Assembly (NCBI GenBank): GCA_017935785.1
Contig: JAGBGU010000083.1
Location: forward strand, 1 to 36,451
Reading direction: 5' to 3'
Length of the DNA: 36,451 bases
Origin: Bacteroidaceae bacterium
Lineage (GTDB): Bacteria > Bacteroidota > Bacteroidia > Bacteroidales > Bacteroidaceae
Shown here: piece by piece, positions 8,301-15,812 of the stretch
Position numbering within the stretch: position 1 is the stretch's first letter
Layout: every line of letters begins with the position of its first letter
Program-made: the position numbers and the translations under genes
The notes under the pieces: generated by a model
The model's database searches: none
Seen by the model: only the letters and a program-made list of their open reading frames with translations
What the model was told of the DNA's origin: nothing

Positions 8301-8714
8301 AACGCGCATCTTCTCCACTTTTGGCACGGCATCCGGCCGTTCCGACCGATCGGCCTTAGACGGAAGCATAGAGAGAAGTTCATCCGGGACGGGGGTGTCA
8401 TGCACCTGACGCACCAGTTCTGTCAGACAGGCGGCATCATGGGGCAGCAGCACGGTCAGTTCCTCTCGGGTGTGTTCATGCAGGTTGTGGCAACGGCCAC
8501 GAAAGTTGTTTATGGGATAATGAAGCGCACGTTCTATCAGATTGTTCTGGCACGCAAAAGTCAATCGGGCAAAAGGGCCACTGAAGTCAATGCCAGTATG
8601 CTGAGTCGCCTCTTCCAGTACAAGGCAGAGAATCCGATACAACTCTGTGTACCGGATTCTGATGTCTTGTGCCGGGTTCCTGAGAACCTCAAGTATTTCG
8701 CTGTAGTGCGGCAA
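5343..8714 (-). CDS. Dna2-like fusion of PD-(D/E)XK nuclease and superfamily 1 helicase
   Basis: This 1123-residue cytoplasmic protein has a nuclease in the middle and a helicase at the C-terminus. The RecB/Cas4-type nuclease core is GRMDLI (Asp345), MEQKSG (Glu356, Lys358) and QMLLYQ (Gln376, Tyr380). The helicase has Walker A GPPGTGKTS (701-709), DEAS (817-820), GDHKQLPAV (848-856), a motif IV-like TRQGRMHPDV, VDTVERYQGSQRDV (1038-1051) and LNVALTRAREQL (1083-1094), typical of SF1B Upf1/Dna2-like enzymes. I see no convincing four-cysteine Fe-S cluster. The function is probably DNA processing in repair or defence; the substrate is unknown. The start is TTG at 8714, directly after the fucO stop and in the same frame; the next Met is near residue 115 and would delete N-terminal sequence. 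Confidence 0.88.
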   Translation of the reverse strand: MPHYSEILEVLRNPAQDIRIRYTELYRILCLVLEEATQHTGIDFSGPFARLTFACQNNLIERALHYPINNFRGRCHNLHEHTREELTVLLPHDAACLTELVRQVHDTPVPDELLSMLPSKADRSERPDAVPKVEKMRVSVLSWDDRYILAVPEDGFEEQISIDYVDDNGHLGGWEHLKLLLNVGTQLGLLNCVAREGIFHPEVIILEPDYLVDVSTVAACFKAYGITPYAHLTNRLGAKEVSPATLLGNFAGQLLDEEVSRQRTFTEEEYGYAASARRFMHMNVLQILSVKDQFSGFHSKAQSQLANIRKILQQAVRHDKALDMDHVLLEASFMCEALGLQGRMDLITDDCRVLMEQKSGKRDEFRNRHVESHYVQMLLYQAMLHYGFGIRNDDISCYLLYSKYEDGLLKEGAAPQLLKQALQIRNQMVWLDFRLCKGGTQLLEQLVPEHFRGIGCSDRFWNEYVKDPLARLLDAVKNAPAEAKTYYHRMTGFVAQEHLLAKIGAPGREADGMASLWKCPLEEKLLAGNILLGLRIVQTIDREEIGTEQVVLQFSETNELGIPNFRKGDSVILYAYPKNTVPDACGAILFRCTILAFNLDSVELQLRTPQRNRRIFEQTDCRVWAVEHDCVESGFSALYRSVYSLLTTTEDRRRLLMAQRQPEADSKVTLSLDFSMDGKCPHFNQLVLRARQAKDYFMLVGPPGTGKTSFGLVNILLETLAHPEESVLLLSYTNRAVDEICSKLVQHGIDFIRIGRPHACSEAYHPYLLEQRIKPLDRIDEIDGLIRQTRVFVGTTSSISSHSELLQLKTFDMAIIDEASQILEPQIMGILCATCNGEPSIKKFVMIGDHKQLPAVVLQPSQTSAVSDALLNGMGLMDCRESLFQRLVRLQERAFGAESPYMFTFTRQGRMHPDVAHFAVKSFYEDNLGPVPLPHQLSPLHFPVVDAGCPLQQIMATRRTVFFPSSAPVDNLSPKTNVQEARMIARTVQSVYRLYRQNRKPFLPHESVGVIVPYRLQIVQVMQEIASLGIPELNGITVDTVERYQGSQRDVIIYGFTVRQPYQLRFLCSQSFVEQGAVIDRKLNVALTRAREQLVLIGNPAILSLDEVHRRLIEEIGATTFPE

Positions 8715-9869
8715 TTACAATACCTTTTTATAAAGTTCAATGATTTCCGCTTCGGTCACATCGCGGGGATTGCCGGGCGTGCAGACGTCGGTAATGGCCT
8801 GTGCGGCAAGTGCGGGAATGTCCGCTTCTGTGATGCCGATTTCTGACAGATGCTGGGGAATACCCACACGGATGCTGAGTGCGCGTACCGCATCCACCGC
8901 AGCCTGGGCAGCTTCTTCGGGAGTCATGCCGGTGGTGTCCACACCCATGTGCTGGGCAATCACGCCATACTTCTCTATGCGGGTGGGCATGTTGAATTCC
9001 ATGATGGTGGGCAACAGCAACGCATTGGCCACACCGTGGGGAATGTCATGCAAGGAACCCATGGGATGGGCCATGCCATGCACCAGGCCCAAACCAACAT
9101 TGGAGAACGCCTGGGCGGCAATGTATTGTGCCAGCGCCATACCTTCGCGACCCACAGGATTAGTGGGTTCATCCACAGCAATGGGAAGGTTCTCGGCAAT
9201 CATCTTGATGGCCTGCAGTTCGTACATGTCGCTCATGATCCATGCACCCTTGGTGATATAGCCTTCGATGGCGTGGGTCAGGGCATCCATACCCGTGGCA
9301 GCCGTCAGTCCCTTGGGCAGGCTGTACATCAGCTCGGGGTCTACAATGGCCACTGCAGGAATGTCGTTGGGGTCTACGCATACCATCTTTGCCTGACGTT
9401 CTTCGTCAATAATCACATAATTTATCGTAACCTCCGCTCCTGTACCGGCAGTGGTGGGCAGGGCTATGATGGGCACGCTCTTGTTCTTGGTTGGCGCACA
9501 TCCTTCCAAAGAAACGATGTCGGAAAACTCGGGGTTATTGGCCACAATGCCGATTCCCTTTGCCGTATCCATACTGGAACCTCCGCCAATGGCAATAATG
9601 CAGTCCGCCCCACTTGCCTTGAACGCGTCCACGCCTTGCTTTACGTTTGTTACGGTAGGATTTGGCTTTATTTCGCTGTAGATTTCATATGGGAATCCCA
9701 TTTCGTCCAATACGTCTGTCACCATCTTTGTGGTGCCCACCTTTATGAGCCCCTTATCAGAGGTTACAAGCGCCTTTTTCACTCCCATTCGGGATAGAAC
9801 TTCCGGTAATTCTTTTCGCGCACCGGGTCCGAAGTAAGAAACTTCGTTCAGAATAAATCTTTGTGCCAT
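8715..9869 (-). CDS. fucO: Lactaldehyde reductase (iron-containing alcohol dehydrogenase)
   Basis: This 384-residue enzyme closely follows E. coli FucO along its whole length. FucO reduces L-lactaldehyde, the product of fucose or rhamnose breakdown, to 1,2-propanediol with NADH. The NAD-binding GGGSSMDTAK (about 95-104) is present. Metal ligands are Asp195, His199 (MDALTHAIEGY), His264 (GLVHGMAHP) and His278 (IPHGVANA). The segment LPTTAGTGAEVTINYVI is also shared. It starts 19 bases after the sialate O-acetylesterase stop and ends against the helicase start, so all three are probably one transcript. No fucose isomerase, kinase or aldolase is nearby, so the lactaldehyde source is encoded elsewhere. 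A related diol or alcohol substrate remains possible. Confidence 0.9.
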   Translation of the reverse strand: MAQRFILNEVSYFGPGARKELPEVLSRMGVKKALVTSDKGLIKVGTTKMVTDVLDEMGFPYEIYSEIKPNPTVTNVKQGVDAFKASGADCIIAIGGGSSMDTAKGIGIVANNPEFSDIVSLEGCAPTKNKSVPIIALPTTAGTGAEVTINYVIIDEERQAKMVCVDPNDIPAVAIVDPELMYSLPKGLTAATGMDALTHAIEGYITKGAWIMSDMYELQAIKMIAENLPIAVDEPTNPVGREGMALAQYIAAQAFSNVGLGLVHGMAHPMGSLHDIPHGVANALLLPTIMEFNMPTRIEKYGVIAQHMGVDTTGMTPEEAAQAAVDAVRALSIRVGIPQHLSEIGITEADIPALAAQAITDVCTPGNPRDVTEAEIIELYKKVL

Positions 9870-9888
9870 AAATAAATGTATTAGAGGG

Positions 9889-11853
9889 TTATTTGTTTGA
9901 TACTTGCCAATTGTCTGTGCGGAAAGGAGTCACGGGGAAACTGCTCTCGGTGCGCAGGGTACAGGTTGGGTTGTCCGCCCATCCGTAACGTACGGCCACG
10001 GGGAATTTCACCTTGTTGCTCCTTACCACCACTTTGTCGCCCACGGTCTTGGCACTTGCCACATACCACTTGTGGTCTGGGCCGGCAATGGTAAATCCGG
10101 GCAGGTTACTGTCTTGAATAAAGGGTTCGCTTCCTTCGGGATAGTCAAATTCTATATGAACCTCGTCGCCCACAACCTGATACTTCTTATAAATAGGTGC
10201 GGTATAAACAACGTCTTTCATTCCGTAAGTCTTATGAAGGGCAATGGCCGCCATACGTCTTCCCAGCTCGCGCTTGCTCTTGGGATGAATGTCCTTGGCA
10301 TCACCAATGTCTATGTTGCAGGCCATGCCCGTATTGTGTAGGGTAAGAGCCTTCTCCTGAGTCTCGCGCAAGAGTGCCCATTCCGAGTCGGGCTGCACAT
10401 CTCTTGGGGTCAGGTAGTTGGCCAGCTGGGCAAAGTAGAAGGGCATATCGGGTTGCTGCCATTTCTCACGCCAGTCCTGAATCAGCGTCTGGAACAGGCT
10501 CTCGTGCTGTACAGCCGCTCCCACATTGGAACATCCTTGATACCAGAGCACACCCTTTATGGGGAAGTCAATCAGGGGATTGATCATTGCATTGTAAAGT
10601 ACAGAGGGGTAATGGCTGTTCACCGTCTTGGGGCGTTCGCCAAAATGAGCCACATTCAGCCCCACAGCATATTGCCATTCTCCGGCCAAAGAAGTCTTCT
10701 GACCACCAACGGTATAGTGCAGTTGGTCTGCCTTGCTCAAGAATCCGCCACCGTTGCCCATGTCAGATACTCTCACAGCAATGACATTGCGGCCGGCCTT
10801 TACCAAATTTCCGGGTATGGTGTACAAGCGGTTATTGGTGTATCCGCTTGTCTGACCCACTTGTTCGCCATTGAAATAAGTGATGTCGGCATCGTCCACT
10901 TGACCCAGGTTCAGTTGTATGTCTTTACCAGCCATCGCCTGCGGAATCTCTATGGTCTTACGGAACCATACCACACCGTCCAGACCGGGCAATCCCTTGC
11001 CTTCCCACGCACCGGGCAGGACCATGGTGGGCCAATTCTTGTCATCAATCTCGGCTTTGAACCAGGGACGAGCCGTTGTCAAACCGATGTCTCGGGTGTT
11101 GTAGGTATCATTCCACTCCTGTTGGATACGGGTCATTTCATCTGCCAGTTTGGAGCCTTTCTGCTCCATCCATGCCATCTGTTCCTGGAATCCCATCACT
11201 CGGCCCAGGGCTTCCGCACTAATCCAAGCCTGTGCAGGTGTGCCGCCCCAGTTGGAGTCTATCACGCCAATGGGTATCTTCAACTCGTTCCACAGCTGAC
11301 TGGCAAAGAAATAGCAGACCGCACTGAATTCGGGAACCGTTTTCGGAGAGCATTCCTGCCATCCGTCCATAGCATATTCCAGACTGAAACAGTCGCGCTG
11401 CTTCAAGTCAAGGGTGTTCTTTACCTGGAACAGGCGTATCTGCGGATAATTGGCTTTGGCTATCTCCTCCTCATAGTTGAACACCTTTCCCCATCCAGCC
11501 AAGGGCATTTCCATGTTGCTTTGTCCGCTTCCCAGCCACACTTCTCCCACCATCACATTCTCCAGAGTGGTGTCTTCTCCGTCAGAGAAAGTAAGCGTGT
11601 AGGGACCTCCTGCCTTGGGCGTCGCCACTTCCATGTACCAATGGCCTCTGGCGTCCGACTTGGTGTTGACGGCAGCCCTGCTCCATCCTGTCTGAAGACT
11701 TATATCGGCATTGGGGCGCGACCTTCCATGGATTTTCAATGTAGACTTCTGTTGCAGCACCATATTATCGGTATACACACTCGGCAAGGTGACCTTCGCC
11801 TGTGCCATCATACCGCAAGCCAAAAGAACGGCTGTAAAAAATGTTTTCCTCAT
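9889..11853 (-). CDS. Secreted sialate O-acetylesterase (SGNH/SASA family)
   Basis: This 654-residue enzyme begins with a signal peptide (MRKTFFTAVLLACGMMAQA). It likely removes O-acetyl groups from sialic acids (9-O-acetyl) or other acetylated glycans in the periplasm, making mucin glycans accessible to sialidase. The SGNH nucleophile block GSGQSNMEMPL (108-118, Ser112) is intact. An inserted beta-sandwich, jelly-roll-like region lies around residues 270-400. WYQGCSNV and the C-terminal DIHPKSKRELGRR (Asp-x-His dyad) complete the catalytic set. I chose ATG 11853 over the longer in-frame start at 11907 because it opens a clean signal peptide and lies after the -7 box at 11938-11945. It is the first gene of a unit with fucO and the helicase. 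Confidence 0.92.
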   Translation of the reverse strand: MRKTFFTAVLLACGMMAQAKVTLPSVYTDNMVLQQKSTLKIHGRSRPNADISLQTGWSRAAVNTKSDARGHWYMEVATPKAGGPYTLTFSDGEDTTLENVMVGEVWLGSGQSNMEMPLAGWGKVFNYEEEIAKANYPQIRLFQVKNTLDLKQRDCFSLEYAMDGWQECSPKTVPEFSAVCYFFASQLWNELKIPIGVIDSNWGGTPAQAWISAEALGRVMGFQEQMAWMEQKGSKLADEMTRIQQEWNDTYNTRDIGLTTARPWFKAEIDDKNWPTMVLPGAWEGKGLPGLDGVVWFRKTIEIPQAMAGKDIQLNLGQVDDADITYFNGEQVGQTSGYTNNRLYTIPGNLVKAGRNVIAVRVSDMGNGGGFLSKADQLHYTVGGQKTSLAGEWQYAVGLNVAHFGERPKTVNSHYPSVLYNAMINPLIDFPIKGVLWYQGCSNVGAAVQHESLFQTLIQDWREKWQQPDMPFYFAQLANYLTPRDVQPDSEWALLRETQEKALTLHNTGMACNIDIGDAKDIHPKSKRELGRRMAAIALHKTYGMKDVVYTAPIYKKYQVVGDEVHIEFDYPEGSEPFIQDSNLPGFTIAGPDHKWYVASAKTVGDKVVVRSNKVKFPVAVRYGWADNPTCTLRTESSFPVTPFRTDNWQVSNK

Positions 11854-11937
11854 ATCTTTAGCATTTATGTTTTTATTCGTATCAGATTTACGTCCGAAAC
11901 CGTACAATCATACACGTAACGGACCTACTATACACCA

Positions 11938-11945
11938 CAAAGATA
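11938..11945 (-). promoter_or_regulatory. -7 box for the sialate esterase-fucO-helicase unit
   Basis: Minus-strand TATCTTTG fits TAnnTTTG, 84 bases upstream of ATG 11853. A CAAA (TTTG on minus) at 11969-11972 is 23 bases away, slightly wide for a -33 box. It is divergent from the promoter at 12010. Confidence 0.5.
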
Positions 11946-12009
11946 GGCAAAAAACCATTTGTAGACTACAAAAAACGGACAAAATCATATACAGACGTGG
12001 CTTTTTTCT

Positions 12010-12017
12010 TACCTTTG
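12010..12017 (+). promoter_or_regulatory. -7 box for the GDPD gene
   Basis: TACCTTTG, 34 bases before ATG 12052, fits the Bacteroidota -7 consensus. No clear TTTG at -33. It forms a divergent promoter pair with the box at 11938-11945. Confidence 0.5.
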
Positions 12018-12051
12018 CTGTCAAATTCATAAACATTAATCCTATTTCGAC

Positions 12052-12882
12052 ATGAAAAAAAGTCTTTTTGCATCATTCATGATGCTGGTTTCGCTTGCGG
12101 CTTATGCCCAGCCCCAAGTTGTTGCCCACCGCGGTTATTGGAAAACCGAGGGCAGTGCACAGAATTCCGTAACCTCCATGGAACTTGCCGCCAAACACAA
12201 ACTCTATGGCTGCGAATTTGACGTTTGGCAGACGTCTGACGGTGTCTTGGTATGCAACCACGATGGCGTAATTGACGGCATCCGCATAGAGGACGTACCT
12301 TACGCCAAGGTGCAGTATTGCAAGATGAGCAATGGCGAACTTATGCCCACCGTGGCGCAATACCTTCGCGAGGGAGCCAAATACCCCCATCTGAAAATGG
12401 TATTCGAAATCAAGACCCACAAGAACGACGAGCGCAACGCATCAGTCGTGGACAACGTGATACGTCTTGTCCGCGAGCTCGGCGTGCAGAACCAGGTAGA
12501 GTACATCGCCTTCAGCAAGTTTATCTGCGAACGCCTGCACAAACTCGACCCACAGGCAAAGGTGGCCTATCTCAACGGAAACCTTTCCCCTAAGGAAGTA
12601 AAGGCCCTTGGTCTCAGCGGAATCGACTATAACCATTCTGTCTTCAAGAAAAACCCATCTTGGCTGAAAGAAGCAAAGGAATGTGGTCTGGAAGTGAATG
12701 TATGGACAGTCAATGGCGAGCAGGCGCTTAAGGAACATGCCGCCAACCCCTACATCGACCTTATTACCACCGACGACCCCATTGTGCTGAAAAAGATTCT
12801 CAAGGGCGGCAAGAAAAACAAAGACGGCAAGAAGGGAAAAGACGGCAAGAAGAACAAGAAAAACAAAAAGGCAAGGAAGTAA
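12052..12882 (+). CDS. Exported glycerophosphodiester phosphodiesterase-like protein with Lys-rich tail
   Basis: This 276-residue protein has a signal peptide (MKKSLFASFMMLVSLAAYAQ) and a GDPD TIM-barrel. GDPD enzymes split glycerophosphodiesters from lipid turnover into glycerol-3-phosphate and an alcohol. Visible catalytic features are AHRG (His26, Arg27), CEFDVW (Glu55, Asp57), CNHDGVIDG (His70) and FEIKTH. The usual PENT motif after HRG is replaced by AQNS; the same change occurs in other Bacteroides homologues as far as I recall, so activity is probably retained but not certain. The last roughly 26 residues are almost all Lys, Gly, Asp and Asn in short repeats (KKNKDGKKGKDGKK), an unusual cationic tail. 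Monocistronic. Confidence 0.88.
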   Translation: MKKSLFASFMMLVSLAAYAQPQVVAHRGYWKTEGSAQNSVTSMELAAKHKLYGCEFDVWQTSDGVLVCNHDGVIDGIRIEDVPYAKVQYCKMSNGELMPTVAQYLREGAKYPHLKMVFEIKTHKNDERNASVVDNVIRLVRELGVQNQVEYIAFSKFICERLHKLDPQAKVAYLNGNLSPKEVKALGLSGIDYNHSVFKKNPSWLKEAKECGLEVNVWTVNGEQALKEHAANPYIDLITTDDPIVLKKILKGGKKNKDGKKGKDGKKNKKNKKARK

Positions 12883-12892
12883 TCCAAAGTTT

Positions 12893-12918
12893 CCAGACGT
12901 CATGCGAGTGACGTCTGG
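12893..12918. terminator. Hairpin after the GDPD gene
   Basis: CCAGACGTCA (12893-12902) pairs perfectly with TGACGTCTGG (12909-12918) around a 6-base loop, 10 bases after the stop codon. There is no T-run after it, so it may be a terminator only with help, or an RNA 3' end stabiliser. Confidence 0.5.
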
Positions 12919-12919
12919 A

Positions 12920-13160
12920 CCATTGGCTATTAGCGGTCTATAAACGTCATGCTGAATCTAATTCAGCATCTGTCAGCGATGAGGTGTCGGCTATGTACAT
13001 CAAGACTCTCGGTGAGATCCTGAAACGAGTTATTCGCCTTCGCTCATCGAAAACATCTTTATATTTTTTGTATGAGGTATGGTCAGGATGACGTTGGGTA
13101 AAGCGATAGGCACAACCTGCCATGTCATTTGCATCGCATTTAACCTTTTAACTTTTAACC
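12920..13160. repeat. REP-like composite repeat, copy 1
   Basis: The core element 12945-13093 (149 bp) starts CGTCATGCTGAA and ends TCAGGATGACG, so the ends are inverted with one mismatch. An internal hairpin ATGCTGAAT/ATTCAGCAT is present. The same 149-bp layout recurs at 13479-13627 and the final 64 bases are identical. Flanking DNA is also shared: CCATTGGCTATT 25 bases before the core, and ATTTAACCTTTTAACTTTTAACC after it. No coding capacity. Confidence 0.9.
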
Positions 13161-13453
13161 GTTACTGAAACGGATGTGGATTAAGAACAGTTGGGAATTT
13201 TATGCCAAGACGTTAAAAGGTTAAAGGTTAAAAGTTAAATTTGACGAAATGTGTTTTTGACAAACGGTTAAGATAACTGTCTGCTGATATGTGCAAATCG
13301 CGCGTGCGCGTATTATTCTTTATAATATTATTATATTACTTATATTAAGTATAATATACTAATACTAATAAAGAGTATTAGGGTATTGGTTTTCTTTATG
13401 AGTCACACCAACCTCTCGCAGTAAGAAGACAATTAACATTCGAAGGTTGTTGG
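13161..13453. other. Gene-free spacer between the two repeat copies
   Basis: It contains an inverted copy of the TTAACCTTTTAACTTTTAACC tract (13211-13240 in opposite orientation), an alternating purine-pyrimidine run CGCGCGTGCGCG near 13299-13310, and then about 70 bases of almost pure A/T (13311-13380). No ORF. The GC-alternating run beside a strongly A/T-rich tract could melt easily, but nothing shows an origin (no DnaA-box cluster recognised). Confidence 0.5.
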
Positions 13454-13712
13454 CCATTGGCTATTGGCTGTCTATAGACGTCATGCTGAATTCAGTTCAG
13501 CATCTGTCCGCGGAAAGGGGTCGGCGATATACATCGAGACGCGCGGTGAGATCCTGAACTAAATTATTCGCCTTCGCTCATCGAAAACATCTTTATATTT
13601 TTTGTATGAGGTATGGTCAGGATGACGGTTGACTATAGAAGGACTTTGGATGAAGTGTTCAGAACAACCTACTATGTCGTTTGCATCACATTTAACCTTT
13701 TAACTTTTAACC
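13454..13712. repeat. REP-like composite repeat, copy 2
   Basis: Second copy of the 149-bp core at 13479-13627, exactly 534 bases downstream of the first. It has identical 64 bases at the right side (13564-13627), a more diverged left half, the same upstream CCATTGGCTATT and the same downstream ATTTAACCTTTTAACTTTTAACC. The 66-codon ORF that starts at 13613 runs through this repeat and is not considered a gene. Confidence 0.9.
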
Positions 13713-13715
13713 TTT

Positions 13716-13740
13716 CCCAGACTGCAGGGATGAGTCTGGG
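13716..13740. terminator. Short hairpin
   Basis: CCCAGACT (13716-13723) pairs with AGTCTGGG (13733-13740) around a 9-base loop. It is in the gene-free region and the role is unknown. Confidence 0.4.
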
Positions 13741-13766
13741 AACTATGACGGCACAATGGATATGCC

Positions 13767-13807
13767 ATGCCTTCGTTCCATCACTACTAGTGACAGAACG
13801 AAGGCAT
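13767..13807. terminator. Long hairpin downstream of the GxGYxYP gene
   Basis: ATGCCTTCGTTC (13767-13778) pairs perfectly with GAACGAAGGCAT (13796-13807). Inside, TCACT/AGTGA forms a second 5-bp helix separated by a CA/CA internal loop. It lies 62 bases beyond the stop of the leftward gene at 13869, so it likely marks its 3' end. There is no strong T-run on either side. Confidence 0.5.
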
Positions 13808-13868
13808 AACTGATGACGGGCCGAAGCGTAAGTTGAGGGGGCATCCCATAAAGGCTTTGACAGCCATG

Positions 13869-15791
13869 CTATTCTTTGGCATGTGCAGAAGTCTGGGACG
13901 GGTCTTCCGTCTCCAACCACCATTTAAGCAGTTCAAAGAAGGAGGGAGCGTCCAACAGTTCAATGCTGGGGTTAAGGAGTTTTGCCTCGGCAATGGTCTC
14001 TTCGTACCACTTGGGACTTTTAAGGATACAACGGAACCAATGGAAGGGTATATCACCACGGTCACGGATGCGGTCCACCAGAACCTGGGCAGCTACCTTG
14101 GGGTCGTCCGATACCAAGTCCCAGTCGCTCCGAAGGACTGGCATTCCTTTGTACAAAGAGGCTGGCGGACACTTCTGCGGCACAATGCCGCGAGGGCTGA
14201 AACGGGCATAGGCATCAAGCGAGCGTTTTCCCATAGCGGGACCATTTCCGTCTATGACAAATCCGGTAATGTCAATCCCCCATTGGCGGTAGAATCTTTG
14301 GCAATGGCGTTCCCATGCCTGCACACGGTCAGTTGTGCCCTGCAGACTGTCTTCATACTCGGCTGTTCCAGGCATCAGATAGCCGGCACCGTTGTCCGCA
14401 CTTACGAAATAATCGTTATGAGAGGCCGTTTCGCGCAAATAATGCAGGACATGAGGGGCACGTTGCGCAAGGACGGGGCTAACGGCCCACATCATGGGCA
14501 GGCGTCCACGTTCGGGCGCATCCCAAAGACGTGGCATACACTGACTTACCCAAGAAGAGGCATCGTAGTCGCCCACATAAATCACAATATAGTTCTTGTC
14601 TTTTGCCAACCGGCCATCGGAACTGACCAATCCGCGTCTGACCAGTTCTTCGCGTTCCACCCACTTCTGGGGATAAGTCTTCTTCAGAGGGAAATGTTGC
14701 CAGAAGGAAGCGTTGGCCATGGCCCCATAACCGATGGCATCGGCATCCTTAAACGCATTGTAATGGCTTATGAATTCTGAGAACTGCCATTCCGTGGCCA
14801 CATCCTCGTGAGAGCCGCCTGCCCGGCGGGTATACTTGAACGCCCATGCCGGAAAACCGCCGATGTAGCACATCTCCTTTCCCTTTCCCAAACGGTATGC
14901 ATGGGATAACAGCTCCTTCAAGGTGGCCGCATCCGTGCCCACAGGCTGCAAACGGTCATCTGTGGCTGCTTCGTCCGCCCAAGGTGAAAGGTCAAAGAAG
15001 AAGCCTCCTTTGGACACAAAGAAATCGTGATTGGTAAGCAGATGATGGTTGGAGGGTGCAGACTGCGGTCTGGAACGCCAGTACTGGTCTATATAATAAC
15101 CGGCATACCTTCCCTTGCAGATACCGGTCTTCATATATTTCTCTATGAACCAGAGATAGGGGTCGCACTTGACAGATCCGGAAGACTGTCTGTCACAACC
15201 AGGCAGAGTTCCTTTCCCGGTAAACATGGAACTGCCGTCGGGATTTATCAGCCAACACTTGACCGGAATCTTTAATCCTCCCAAGACAAGGCGGCTGTAC
15301 AACGACTGTGGACGCGGGTCGTAACGCAGGGCTATCAGATTCTCTATTCCAGCTATGGAAGAAGCCACATTGCTGGTTGAAGGCACGTCAGAATCATATA
15401 CCACAGCACCCTTGATGTGGTGCCGGAAAGCAGCCACAGCCTCCTCCACACTACTGCACGGAATGCTGTCATAGGAATGAAGCCATTCGCCTTTCCTGCG
15501 GTAGATATTCCACCAGTGAGCGTCAATGTCTATCCCATGGCTGGTTACATAACGCAAATACAGGCGAGGCGAAGTGCGGTTGACCACACCCTGCAACGTG
15601 GAAGCACAATGAAGCGCATCCCACATGTCCAGCAGCCGGATGCTGTCATTAAGACTTGTACGGGTCAATTCATGCAAATCAAGAAACATGACTTCCCTTT
15701 TCGATGCGCCTGCTGTCAGGCACAATAACAATGCATTCAATAAAAGAACGGTTCTCCTGACTGCCGTATAATAATATTTTTTATCTGCCAT
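13869..15791 (-). CDS. Exported GxGYxYP-family protein (putative glycoside hydrolase-like)
   Basis: This 640-residue protein has a signal sequence (VRRTVLLLNALLLCLTAGAS, residues about 11-30). The variant motif GAGYLMP (468-474) within NDYFVSADNGAGYLMPG places it in the GxGYxYP family, associated with polysaccharide-utilisation regions and proposed to be glycan-active. No reaction is established. A conserved VGDYDASSW segment (about 406-414) and the C-terminal IPFHWFRCILKSP also look family-like. It follows the sulfatase by 137 bases on the same strand, with a strong hairpin in between, so it may be read separately or as the attenuated last gene of the cluster. Confidence 0.82.
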   Translation of the reverse strand: MADKKYYYTAVRRTVLLLNALLLCLTAGASKREVMFLDLHELTRTSLNDSIRLLDMWDALHCASTLQGVVNRTSPRLYLRYVTSHGIDIDAHWWNIYRRKGEWLHSYDSIPCSSVEEAVAAFRHHIKGAVVYDSDVPSTSNVASSIAGIENLIALRYDPRPQSLYSRLVLGGLKIPVKCWLINPDGSSMFTGKGTLPGCDRQSSGSVKCDPYLWFIEKYMKTGICKGRYAGYYIDQYWRSRPQSAPSNHHLLTNHDFFVSKGGFFFDLSPWADEAATDDRLQPVGTDAATLKELLSHAYRLGKGKEMCYIGGFPAWAFKYTRRAGGSHEDVATEWQFSEFISHYNAFKDADAIGYGAMANASFWQHFPLKKTYPQKWVEREELVRRGLVSSDGRLAKDKNYIVIYVGDYDASSWVSQCMPRLWDAPERGRLPMMWAVSPVLAQRAPHVLHYLRETASHNDYFVSADNGAGYLMPGTAEYEDSLQGTTDRVQAWERHCQRFYRQWGIDITGFVIDGNGPAMGKRSLDAYARFSPRGIVPQKCPPASLYKGMPVLRSDWDLVSDDPKVAAQVLVDRIRDRGDIPFHWFRCILKSPKWYEETIAEAKLLNPSIELLDAPSFFELLKWWLETEDPSQTSAHAKE

Positions 15792-15812
15792 ATCACTCCT
15801 TTTAACTAATAC

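Noticed and set aside
10453..11919. 488-codon plus-strand ORF opposite the sialate O-acetylesterase gene
   Set aside because: It is antisense to a well-supported gene with catalytic motifs and has no protein-family features. It is a codon-bias shadow.
13299..13380. Possible replication origin (GC-alternating run beside A/T-rich tract)
   Set aside because: No cluster of DnaA boxes or neighbouring replication genes was recognised. A/T-rich spacers of this type are common between Bacteroidales genes.
13613..13813. 66-codon ORF
   Set aside because: It lies inside REP-like repeat copy 2 and following hairpins; there is no counterpart in copy 1 and no protein features.
13833..14780. 315-codon plus-strand ORF opposite the GxGYxYP gene
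   Set aside because: Antisense to a supported gene with a signal peptide and family motif.
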